DNA of 64,000 bases from Mugil cephalus (taxonomy: Eukaryota > Chordata > Actinopteri > Mugiliformes > Mugilidae): assembly GCF_022458985.1 (NCBI RefSeq), contig NC_061789.1, positions 18,456,357 to 18,520,356 on the forward strand, written 5' to 3'. The notes under the pieces are model-generated. The model worked only from the letters and a program-made list of their open reading frames with translations. It did no database searches and was not told the DNA's origin. Shown here in pieces: positions 15,881 through 28,300 of the stretch. The translations under genes were made by a program, and so were the position numbers. Position 1 is the stretch's first letter, and every line of letters begins with the position of its first letter.

Positions 15881-16700
15881 CTTTAAATAACTGCCTCTTA
15901 TATATGCCTCTACATTCCCATACAATAAGTTTGTATGTTTGAAACACTGACTGGAAGTAATATAACAATATTTATACTGGTTTGAACCGACGGAACTCGG
16001 ATGTAATTTAACGTGCAATTTCAGGATGTGAACGGAAGGGGGTGCTGTTGAAACACAGTTGAGGGGTGCGCTAATTGTTTCCTCCCTACCCTCAGCCCCA
16101 CATTTCTGTGAATTATGGAATAATAATTGATTTTGATCAGTTGCACTTAAAGGGTCAGTGCGCACACATTTTCCCTCTTCCGTGTTCCACGCTCGTGCGT
16201 GAAATGTGAAAAACAAAATCGTGTGAGAATATAATCAGCAAACATGGAGTAACAAAAACATTTCAGTCACTAATACTCTCAATTATTGAAGATGAATTTA
16301 TTTGTTTTATATGTATAGTCTTATTTTGACACTTGATTTGTTTATTAAGGATTTTGACAACTCAGCGTACACGTGTCCGCTTCATTATCCAGAGCAACAG
16401 CATTGTTTCCGTACAGGTAGTTGGTTTATGATAATTTAATTAATTAATTTGGGACTTTGTGAGCACAATGTAAATTGAGCGATTAGCTAGAATTTGGCAC
16501 ACGGCTGCACGTCGAGGAATCCGTTTAGATCTCGGCTGATATTCTACTTCTCCAGTGCGGTGTAACTAAACTGAATTGGAATCAATTAAATTGACCAGAA
16601 GTGACACGAAGTGACCCCGGGGCTTCAGAGGCTCCAGTTGTGCGTAAACCCACAGCTCGGCGATAGAAGCGTCTCCTGTGCAGTGCAGGGGGCGTCCCGC
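15881..16700. other. Intergenic interval upstream of supervillin
   Basis: No gene recognised. The interval becomes GC- and CpG-richer from about 16500 toward the supervillin promoter. Open frames here (for example the - strand frame 15818-16216) show no family resemblance. Confidence 0.5.
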
Positions 16701-16711
16701 GGCTCGCCCAT

Positions 16712-16846
16712 CTATTTATACACCCCCCTTAATACGGTGCGCCACCCGCAGCTGCGAGTGTGACTACATTTGGAGCGACTCACGGTGGTGAAGGACCAGT
16801 GGGGAGGGACCGCCGGGCTGGGGAAGGCACACGGCTCGCTGTGCAT
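16712..16846 (+). promoter_or_regulatory. TATA-containing promoter and non-coding exon 1 of the supervillin gene
   Basis: CTATTTATA at 16712-16720 lies in an otherwise GC-rich stretch and could act as a TATA box, or as a near-match to a MEF2 site. About 30 bases downstream (16740-16750) begins a GC-rich segment ending in a clean donor, GTGCAT followed by GTAAGTAC, at 16846/16847. No ATG-led frame is needed there, so it is read as 5' UTR exon 1. Which upstream exon joins the coding exon needs transcript data. Confidence 0.5.
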
Positions 16847-19263
16847 GTAAGTACACATGTAATACTCTATCCGTCATTAATGGCGCCTGACGACAAATTT
16901 AAGCAGCCGAGGACCGAGTGCTGAATATTTGATCTCAAGTCACATGCTACGACCTATCACCTGTATGAGTGGCTGAAGTTTGGACTCTGCTGCACAAAGA
17001 ATCCGCATACTTGTTATTGTTCAGTCACTTTGTCTGTTAACAGATCAACGAAGTATTGTTGAAAAACTAATCGGAAGGCGACGTTTTTACGCGCTCTGAC
17101 ATGTTTTACGCACAGTTTACGCACGAGTTCCCTCTGCGGTTCTCTGCTCCTCACATTCGCCCATCCAAACTGCCATAAGGCGCAATATTTTATCTCCATT
17201 GGCAGCATGTACTGTCCATTAAGGATAATGGCCGCCTAAATAGTTTGAGACTGCATGTCCACAGGGCCTGGACTAGAGCAGAGGAGCTATGAAAGAATCT
17301 GAAAGCTGCTCTTCCTGTCAGCCCCTCGAGCCTCTTGACGTAAACTTGGATATCAGTTAAATGCTCAACAGGATTTGGAGCTGCTGTTGTCAGATTAAAT
17401 ACCCATAATTTACTTCTGAACAATGCAGTACAAGGGAGTGTAAACCCATCCTCATTCATGATTTATTACCGTCTCCATTCGTAATATGCAGAAAAGGCCT
17501 CTGACGATGTGTCCTTGAGTCCTTGAGTTGTGGACAAGCGGATGTGGTTTTAGTGCAGGTGGCTCAGCAGGGCAGGTGTAATTGCTCGGAGGCTTATTCT
17601 TGGCCAACCTCTTAATCTGGTTTACTTTGCTTCTCCTGGACCCCGAGGACCTATTGTTACATAATATCAACATTTTTTTCTGGCTTTAATGAAGGCATTG
17701 TGTCAGTTTAATAGCTGACTAATGGTTATATTTTCAATGTGCCACGGTCAGATATATACCGATATATTCATGTGGGTGCTATGTAGGAAGTGATGGGTAA
17801 GATATTGGAATTTATTTCTCCAACTCAATGAGTTTTTGGCCTTCCGTTTAACCTTCTGGATCAGCTAATTAGAAAATTATGTCAAGTCCCCGACAGGAGG
17901 TAGAGACTGAGTCATGTGCTCACCCGCCAGCTTTATAATGTCAACTAGTGTCGCTGGATTAGAAGCTCATGATCCCGGTTGAGCCTCATTGGCATTCTCC
18001 CTTCCAATCCACAATCCTCCAGCTCATCACGTGCCTCTGCTCTTCAAACAAGTGTGTTGAAACGCTCAACTCATGTTTTGCCAACAAAACTGGAGGTAGC
18101 GTGGCGTCAGTGGGCCTGGGGATGCAAGAGTGTCACTCTCTTTGGGTCTGGAGGGGGAGGTGAGTGTTTTTAGTGAAAGCACCTGCGCAGGTGTTGTGAA
18201 CTGAGGAGAAAAGTCCTTGAGCTTTTTTTTTTTTGCCACATGCAGGGATCACTGTATCTAGAAAAGTTATCTCTGGAATGGGAATTCACCATCTTCGTAT
18301 TGTCTCTAAGCGTGGCCCTCAGTTTATTCAATGGATGGTTGGCAGTGGTGCAGACTTGGGCATTTTTTTGGGTGTTGTTGTGCTGATGATTAGATTTACA
18401 TAAAAGTCACATCTTTTACTTTGGGAACTCAATTCAGCCCTACAGCAGAGCCATGGGGTGAGCTAAGTCTGTGGCTCACGTCTCTTTGTTTGCCCTCTAT
18501 TGTGCTTCCTGCGCCAGGAATGCTGACATCCGCAGTTTTTGAAAGCACACAGACACATATGCAAACACACATTTATGTTTGTACATATTAGTCAGCACAA
18601 ACCATAACTCATTTGTTGACAGAGCTGCTGGTTAGCTGTGGTTTTTAAATGCAATAGTAGTACTATTTATAATTATTCAGGTTTTGAAACCGTGTAGGCC
18701 ACAGGGAGGTTTTTTTTTTGCTTCAAACATGGTAATTAAATTCAAATAAGTCCTCAGTTGTCCGCTCTTTGTTGACGTACAGCTGTGAAATGACTGATGC
18801 AGCCTGTTAGATAACACCAGATAACACAAGCAAACAGTGACTCGTTCGGCTTTGGTTGCTTGGTGTTTGCTAAGACGACCAAAAAGGCTGCAGACTCAGT
18901 GCCATAGAGGCTTGGACCCGGAGCAGAGCTGAGCTGTGGTGTTCAGTTTCTGTGCAAGGGGAGATTCCTGCATGGCACTGCAGGCCGGCACAGGTCATCT
19001 TACACGGAAAGGAGTTAGATGAAGGATGCGCTTTTAGAAAAACGGTTAATATGTAATGAAGGTAGCCAGTCATCGATGTTGTCATGGGTCTTTCTTAGAA
19101 AACATGTAGCTCTGAGACAAATACTCGTTTTATTTTCAGTCTTCCAGGGCAAAGTGGGACAGACTGCCTCCCAACCCTATCAGCAAAGCGAGAGGTCATT
19201 GGGTCTGATGGAATCTGAATTTTATTGGAAGAAAGTCTGGCTCCTGTTTTTTTTTTACCTCAG
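16847..19263 (+). other. Intron 1 of the supervillin gene
   Basis: Runs from the donor at 16847 to the strong acceptor (T-run then ACCTCAG) at 19263; the exon starting at 19264 carries 5' UTR and the ATG at 19370. No coding exon matching the extreme N-terminus of mammalian supervillin was found in it. A weaker alternative acceptor lies at 19331-19333. Confidence 0.5.
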
Positions 19264-19369
19264 CTGATAAGCGGAGAAAGAGCATCCAATCTCCTGATTG
19301 TCCCTAAATGCTTTGCAATCATTTTGGGAGCAGAGTATCGTCTGAATCCTTCTGAGGGACACGGACGTC

Positions 19370-22300
19370 ATGGAGAACCCGGTCCTGGAGCCCAGAGCAG
19401 AGCGGATCGCCCGCTACAAAGCTGAGAGGAGGCGAGAGCTGGCCGAACGCTACGGCAACATGGAGGAGCTTCCTTCCAAGTGGGTGAGGAGGGATGGGAA
19501 GGAGGAGCACGAGCCGGCGAGCCGACCCCGCGGGGGGCCGTTGAACTCGGACGGCCTCAGTGAACGAGTTAACGGCCGAACGCAAGAGGTTACGAACGGA
19601 TTAGAGGCCGAAGCCGGCTACCAGAGAAGGTGAGGCAAAGTCTGCAGTTCACGAGTGTGCAAGCTGTAACCAATAGGATGATATAAAAGTTAGATCTGAT
19701 AATCTATAAGCTGATAATCTCTATTAATGTGATATTCTGTTACCGGAACTAATTGTAAATGGAGGAGCAGCTGAGTACTGATATGTGTGTGAACAGATGC
19801 TTTAGGTCTAATTGGTTCAAACACCAAATAAGACTATATATTCTGGCTACATAACTATGATGACATATCACTTTCCTCAGGCCTTTTGACCTTGGCATCA
19901 ATACATGTTGTGTGCATTGTTCTGTAGCAGTATGTTTATATGTTAAATATGCAGTAAAGTCACAGACTGTGTGTGTAGAGGATGTGGGTGTCCTACATCT
20001 TTTTATGTGTCATTTATATGTGCCTGCATCTGTCCAAAATTAGTGATAAAATGTGGTTAAAGAAAGTACAGCAATCGATGGTAGTTGCTAAGCTTTTTTG
20101 AAATTGACCCCAGAAATGACAAGATTATGATGTAAAGTCTACCCACTAGTATTATACACAGGCTACGCTTCCATGTACAACAACTCTTTTGTCCTGCGAC
20201 CTTTCAGCTGCACCAGATCCTTGACTTCACCTCTTGCTCTTTGGCCCTTGTTACTAATTAAAAGTGAGAGCTCTAAATCAATGGTCCCAGCAGGGGGGTT
20301 TAAAGCCTGCCTGGCTCTTATCTTCTATTTGGTTTTTACTGTCTCAGCTGCACTTTTTGTCATTAGAGCAATATTGTACTCTGTTCCTGAGAGAGTGCTC
20401 CTCGCCCCTCGCTCCCCGCTCCTGCATCCTCACCTCCTTCCGTTCACTTCCCTCCCCCTGCAGGCAGGGTTGCCAGGACTCTGTCGGCATGCTTAGTGGG
20501 GAGGAGGAGCACTTTGTCCCTCTTGGTCCCGACGCCCCGCAGCTCCGCACTCGGGTGTCGGTGGGCCAGTTGAGAAGTGCCCTCCTGCAGCAGACGGAGA
20601 GCGGAGCGCAGCCTGAGAAAGCGTAGGGTCACCTGCATGTGTGTGATCCGGACTGAAACAATCAGACTGTGTACTTTCTGTGACAACATCTGTCCTCGTT
20701 TCAGCTTGTTCTTCTTCTTCTTCTTCCACCCCCTCTTATTCTGTCACACTAGCTGCCCCGACGCTGGGCGAGCCACGTCCTCTCTGGACCTGGCTGTGAA
20801 GCCGGGCTCTGAGGCGGGCCGGCGGCGCACCCGGCGATACTACCCTGGAGGTCCAAGCGGTGGTCGCAAAAACAGCGAACGCTTCAGGACCCAGCCAATC
20901 ACAGCCAATGAGATGGAGGAGAGCAGCGGGTAGGGGCAAGCTGAAGATGCTGGCGGCAGTGGCCTTTTTGCTTTTGTGTTGTCATGTTTTGAAAATATTG
21001 TGTGATTTCCCTTTGGTAACAGAGCTTGTCCCTCAACTAATCCCACTGCGAAGTGGCAGATTTCTCAAGAGATGCAACACTATAACTATCCTCCAAAGAA
21101 ATATATTAAATTATTATATTATATATAATATAAGATATTTGGTCCTCACATAATAAAATACAGTAATCTTGAAGCTGAGGTGTGGCCAGCACGGAGGCTG
21201 GTTTGCATGGGTTTGCCTTCCCACTGAGCATGCAAATACTGCACAGTATCAGGCCGTCTGAGCTGAACGGCTGGCACACAAACACATCATTGTAAATTTG
21301 AAGCAGCACTGGAAAGGGAACACGCAGGAGAGATTCAGTTTTTTGCGGCGCCTTTCTGTTCACATTTTCCCTGATGAGCGCCTCCTTTGCCTTTGTCCCG
21401 TCTTCCAGGCTCTTGGGTGGAGAGGAGGAGGAGGACAGTAAAGGTAAAGCCGCCTCCTTCTTTGGTTCGTCTTCGTGTCACTTTTGAAAGCGCATTTCAC
21501 ACACTGCGGGGAAAACTTAAAGGGCAACGTAAATGGCACAACGCGTACAAGGTTTCTGATAAGCCAACTGTTTGGCGTGTGCCTCAAAGTCACACAGTTG
21601 CCTCCATAAATTAGGTTTACGGCTCAGGAAATAAACCAGGTTATATTTTTAGGCTGACAATGTTTAATCTCTTCAGCGATGACAGATTCATGTCGCACAA
21701 AGCCAGTGGACTGGGCCAGTCCTGCCGCTGACCCGCACCATAAAAAGATTACAGGCTAGTCTATACTAAGATTGACTTACAGAGAATTTACACAACTGTT
21801 AAACAAACTGCAGAAAGAAGTAGCTCTTAATCGGACTTCACAAAATATGACACATCATTATCGGATGTAGAACTAATTAACAAGTATTTGTAGCAAAATG
21901 AGCTTTAAGTGTTTAAGTGGAACTTTAATTTATAATATATTACTTAAATTGTCAGTTTAGCGGAGTTTAGGGTTGGGATTAATAAGGTCAGAAAAAGGAA
22001 ACGTATACATCTTTATGAAATATTGGATAATTTCATCTTCTGAAAATCTACTTCAATTATTAATTATTATTATTGTGTATTTTATGAGTTTATGTGTTAA
22101 GGACAAGTACAGCAAAACATTTGCAGGAGAATTGTAGAATGTAAACAGTGAGACGTCTTGTTGCCTGTTTTACAACCTTTATAACCTTCGGCATGTTTGT
22201 TGTCACATGATGATTTATGTCTTCCTTCTGACAGGGGACGTGAAAACTGACGACCGAGCCAAAATGAGCGTGGCAGCCAAGATGTCTTTGTTCAAAGTGA

Positions 22301-25300
22301 GTCTGCATCCGCCGTCGCCGCGGTGAGACGCCGTCCTCAGCGGCTCGGGTTATTTTATCAAGATGGCGCGTCCTAGACGAACTCGTCCGACCGGACGGGG
22401 CAAACACGGCCGACGCTGCACTGTTGAATCTAACATTTGAATGCCTCTGTCGCGGCCCGCTGGTAATCTGTTGTGAAACGCTGAATGCGGTCGCCTCGGC
22501 TGCTCACCTTACACTCTGAGGCGTGTGTCGTGAGCCCGGCGCTGAGCACACGGAACACAGCCTGATCACGCTGAGGGAATATGAATGGTCAAACAGGTGC
22601 AGGCCTTGGGCGCGCAGTCTGGGTTTTTGTCTGCTTATTTAAAGAAGGGCTAAATTTATGACGAATGTGCATTCAAAACTGGCGCGCAGCCCCTCAGAAT
22701 CCCGATGATTTCATCTCTCATAGAAGATGCGACACTCTGCGGATTTGCTATCATTCCAGCATTTCACCTCCTGCTCAGTTTTAGTCCTGAAGCATCAGGT
22801 GTAAATGTGCCAGGCGCTGTATTGCCATTAACAACCAGAGCAGCTGTGTTATAATTAGCCTTCTGCTCTGTGGAGGCGGGCGGGGAGGTAACTGAAGCTG
22901 CCAGTTCTCTGGTTACACGGTGACCTGTTGGGCTGGCACGTAGCAAGTAGCCAAGACACTCCACCTTACTGCTCGCTGCTTTATTCACCAGCTATCTTAC
23001 CCGCTCCCCCTCCCTCCACCTGTCCATACGAACAGAACAGGAGACATCAGCGAGGGGAGTTTTCACTGCCATGTTTTGTGGCCACTCTGATTACTTATTC
23101 ATCGTGGTGACTATTTAACCCGAATGCCCGGATCCACCCGCAGCAGAGGGTGCCAGATGCCACGTGCATTGTGATGACATTAAAACTGTCCTCCCCTGCA
23201 GGAGCTGGAGAAGTCCGCTGTCTCCGAGGCCCCGGGCTTCCTGAAGCCTCGCGCGGGCGCCGTCTGCCACGAACGCAGGGCGCGACGCAGCAACGACCAC
23301 CGCTTTCTGACTCAGCCGATCACCTGCGAGGAAATGGTGGCAATAAGGTGGGGGAGAGAATCAGTGTCGCCAAACCACATCATTAGTGTTGTAATTACAC
23401 TGTGTGTAAGTGACTTGCTGTGAAGAACTTTAAGAAAAATAGAAGCACATTATTAGCTCATATGCTCATATAAACTTCCCTGATGACACTAATAACACAC
23501 ACACACAATAAGTTATAACAATAAGTTATTGACGTGTGCTAAATATGACAAAAGGCGGCAAACTAAACCTGTGCATTACCCTTGCTCCTAATTCTTAGCA
23601 AATGTGCATACTAAACATATATGGTGCATATAATAGAGACTATTTTCAGATACACATTTGCTGCTCCACTGAGTATTTCCAGCAGCAGGATTGTGTCTGT
23701 CAGATTGACTAAAAATAAACCGCAGCGCCTGTGTATGTGTGTGTTCATGGTGACGAAGGAGCGACCCACCCAACATCGCACAAAGAGAAATGTCAGAAAT
23801 CCTCTTGACTCGACCGTTTCATTTCACGTCACGTCGTGTTCCCCCCGCAGTGCCCCCAAACCCGCTCCTCCTCAGGCGGAAGCTCAGCCTGTGCAGGCCG
23901 AGTCGGCGGAGGACGGGGACGAGAGCTGCAAGCTGAGCATGAGTGAGAAGCTGGCCCTCTTCAACCAACTGTCTCTGCCTTCGAGGCAGGGGGGGGCCCC
24001 TGCTGAAGGGCCCCCGGAGAGACGGAGGCAGAAGGGGGCTCGGTACCGCACGCAGCCCATCACCGTGGAGGAGGTCAGCATGGTGAGCAGGAAGGAACAA
24101 ATCATTACGCTGAGGTCAAACTTAATGGACATTTTCATATATAATGAAGCTAAATCACAGAGGGTATGTCTACAAGTATGACCTGGCTGTCAGTGCTGAT
24201 TGAGTGATCATTCTGGTATAAAGCACATCCCCTCTGGACTTAACAATTTGATTGAATATATGAATATATGAACCTATGTTAACTAGAGTGACTGATGAAG
24301 GTTAAACCTTTAATGGTTGTAACCATTTAGCTGTAGGTGGTATTAATGTCGTTACCAAGGTTACCAAGGGGGGTCTTTGATATTTTACGGAACTGATAAA
24401 AAAAGGTTCTAAAGTACTTTTCCCCTTCTTATCTGTCTTAAGCTCCAGAAAGGCCCCGTTCAGCTTCCTGCCTTCGATTTGTCCCCACATCTGTCCAGCA
24501 TCCAGCAGGCCTCGTCTGTCAACCTCAAACCCAGCGAGGTTCGTCTTTCTCAGCCAAAACCAGAGGCCGTCCCCGCAGTCACAGCCGCAGAGCCCGGTCC
24601 GGCGCAGCTTGACGCCTCGGAGCAAGGCCTGAAAGGGATCCTGAAGAAGAGCAGTTCTGCAGGCTCGGAGTGGAGCAAGGCCGAGGACAGTGAGACGGAC
24701 GCGCCTTTCAGGCCCGAGCAGAACGGCGGAGGCTGCGGAGAAGCGGCGGCGCTGCGCAGGAGGGTGGAGGGGAGCGAGAGGCAGGAGTTGTCTGCGCCGC
24801 CTCGGAGAGCGAGAGCCTCAGGTGTGGAGGGAGGCTTGGTAACGGCTGTTCCCTGGAGGCAGAGGGCTAGGAACAGGAGGGAAACCATCGCCTGCACGCC
24901 TGTAAGAGCATCATCAGAGTCGGACGCTTCTTGGGAGGAGAGGTCCCGCTGCACCAGAAACGGCTCCAAGTATGCATGCATCACCTAGAGATACTAGCTG
25001 TCACGCTGGCTGGAAAATAAGCTGGGATATTTGTTCATTTATTGCCATAATAATGCTTCATTTTATTCCTATTGTGTGATGTGTCTAACAGGCAAGAGGA
25101 AGAGCAAGGTGGTGCGGTAGACGATGAAGCAACAGGACTTGCTCAGGTCAATGCAATAGATAAAACGGCTGACGTGCAGGAGACCGGCAGAGGCAAGGTA
25201 AGAATCAGAAAGGCGTTTCGCTGCTACTATAAAGACTTTTCATGTCACATCAGCATCTATCTTCAGAATGTGCAGCTGATCCGACAGACGTTAACCTCCA

Positions 25301-28300
25301 TAATCCGTCGTTCTGCTCCTCCACAACCTCAAGTCCCCTGGGAGTCCAGTTTGGAGGCAGTGGGATTGACAATGGCAGCAGGGAATCAGCAACACAGTAG
25401 TAGTCTCATAAAATGATTCCCTTTAAGCTTTCAGATCGGTCATGGAATTACACTAACTAGCTTTAACGTGTCAAAAAGACATGTGTATTTTTGTGTGCTT
25501 TAAATAGTTTGTTGCTTTTCTATTGGCTGCTTTCTTTGAGATATTCTTATTGTTATCACGTTGCTGCTGTTACGCAGTGTCATCAAAAGGAACAACATTT
25601 TGCTGCTTTCACCTTTGACTGGACGACTGAATGAAAGAACGAATGACCTGAAACACAGGGCAGGGTGCAGTTCAGTGCTACCACAAAGGAAATACTGAAT
25701 GACTTTGACTTTTTAAGGCACGTTGCATTATTACATGAAAATGACTTAATAAAATAAGATCAGCCGAAAGACAGTGAGAAACGTCTCCTCTGTTAGAGGT
25801 CATCACGTTCATTCGGTGTCTTAAAGCGAGTTGAGAGAAGGCCTGTGGTTAGATTTTGGTTTTTGTCATACCACTGAAACCAGATACAGCCGCTCTTAGC
25901 AGTAGCTGTCTGGATGCAGTATGTGCTAAATGTCTTGAGATCCGGCTTAAGTTACTGTGGAATTTACTGAAGCCAGCTAGTGTTTATTGGGCTGAGATGG
26001 GTTTAACTGTCTCCGAGCGCCACGTGGAATGTAAACAGACTGATTATTCTGAATGTTGACTCTTTTGTGAGCTTAAGCTCTTAGCTGTCATTTCTGTCCT
26101 GTTTATTTTTGCGTCTGTCTTACATTTCTGTTAATATTTAATTTTTTTTTTCCTTATCATTTCTTTTCTTTTTGCCCCTTACATTATCCTCTGCAGGAGG
26201 AGTCAGAAAAGCCTCAGTGCTGGGTAAGTCTTTAGCTAATGGTTCAAACCTCCTCCATCTCCATCACAAGAACATAGATTTTTTTTTTTTTTTAAATAGC
26301 TTTAGCCCGCCCGTCTCTCTTCTCTCCCAGGAGCCCGTGTTTGCCTCTGTCTATTCTAGCATTACGCCCCAATATATCATGTCTTTCAATCAGGTAACGG
26401 TGTGAGCCGGTGCATGGCTGATTAATTGCTGCTTTGTGATTTGGAGTGTTTTGTGTGCAGTGAAAAGTTCTTGTCAACACACACACACACACACACACAC
26501 ACATTCAGGTAGCTGGATTTGTTTTATTACAGCTGGAGCGTGACGTTTTTTCACTAACGAAGCCACTCTGTCGCCTGCAGAGTGATTTTTGCGGCTCTCA
26601 TTTTACACGCTCCGTTTAATGGTCTGCTCAGACTCTTGTCGTTTTCCGGCACCTAAGGTTTGCACGCGTTTTCTTTTGCAGTTTCGAAAATACTTCCACA
26701 GCCCAGCCTGGTGTAGCCCGCCTCAGTTCTTATCAGAATGCGAGAGTGGTGACACGTCATTTTGACTTCATTATTGGGCTACGTTGCAACGTATGCAGAG
26801 AAACGAATGTCTGTGCACACGTTTGGATAACTGTACCACCGATCGGAGCCTTTTTGTTGTAAACAAATTCAGCTTGTTAGCGTTCAAGTGACATGTGTGT
26901 GACTATGCTGCTGTTACTCGTCTGTCCGTCGCCACATAAAGCCTGCTCAGATGAGTTGACTGGCTTGGCAGAAATTTCCTGGTGCATAATCAGTTTCCAA
27001 CGGACAAACTCAGCTTTCCCACTGGTGGGTGTGGAAGCTGGTTTGTTTCCAGGAAGAACTACTTGCAAATAAGTTTTCTGCTTAGATTATTCATCATGCT
27101 TATCAGAGACACAGTGTGGAGCAGCATTAAGCAGTGAAACACAAGTAAAATGTTGATTATGGATTATCTCCCTTCATCCGTGCATCTTGTACTTCAGGTG
27201 CTGGTTTGATGCTCTAATTCAGCCTCCCCTTTACCTTCTCATTCATGTGATCTGGTTTCATTCTCAGAACAATCTGTCCTTCGAGGTGCAAGAAGTCTCT
27301 TCTCCTACGAAGAACCAGCCTCACTGGGGACAGAAGGTGACGCCGCCCTTTTGCACGTTCCCGTCTGAGTCTACGGATGAGCTTATGCGCATCTTAACAG
27401 ATCTGTTACTCTGGCTGCGTAGGCTAAAGGAGCTGAGCCCGAGTCTGAGATGTTGGAAGCTGAAGAAATGAATACGCAGCAGGAGAGGAGAGAGCAGGAG
27501 GCTGGACGCATGGCCAAGAGGAGTGAGTTTACTGTCTCTGGCTTTCACTCTAATCCTCCCGTGATTGCGTTGCACCTCTCTGACCTATGCCTTTCTGCGT
27601 TTGCAACCTGTAGGTCTCGGATCTCCTGAGTCAGACAGAAATGATGTCTGTCATAACAAGAAACACTCCACAGAAGCTCTGACATGCACATATGAAGGTC
27701 AGCAGCTTTAGTTTGTATAATACACTATATTACACTGTTGGGTTGTTTCTCACTGTTTGCTTTTTATCAGCAGATACCTCCACCCAGCCTGTGATGGAGT
27801 TTGAAGGTGAGATTAAGATATGACCAACCCGAGAGATTAGAGGCTCGTTGACGTAGAACCGCACGCTCAAGTTAGCATTTCCGTCTCCGCTGCAGATCCG
27901 CAGAGCGCCTCCCTCCCAGTGGCTCCTCGGGAAGCGAAAGAGGACCAAGGTTTCTTCTGCGAGCAGCGGCCGCCTCCTTCCACCCGCTCCCCCCCACCGT
28001 GCAAGGGTGTTGCTGTCACGGATGGCGAACAGGACCTGGGTGTCCTCTGCCAGACCAACACACCCATGTGAGCCTGGTTTTACCACAGATTGTAAGATTA
28101 TGAGCCTGTGTCGTAAATATAAAATACTTTCAAACCCTGTGTATTCGCTTTATAAGACGCTATGTAACTAGAGATCAGCTGACCACTTGGCCGGAGCATT
28201 ATTGGCAAATCTCACCTCTATCCACCTCCACCCGACCTCCTCCTTATGCTGTGTCTGTCTATCAATATCAGCACTCTGTCATTGCTCTGTTCTATAACGG

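Noticed and set aside
23621..23850. Left part of a 186-codon + strand frame running into a supervillin exon
   Set aside because: The frame crosses a strong acceptor (CCCCCCGCAG at 23850). Only the part from 23851 fits the protein; the rest is intron that happens to be open.
24550..24984. 144-codon open frame on the - strand
   Set aside because: It is the antisense shadow of the GC-rich supervillin exon 24443-24969, which has clear protein support on the + strand.
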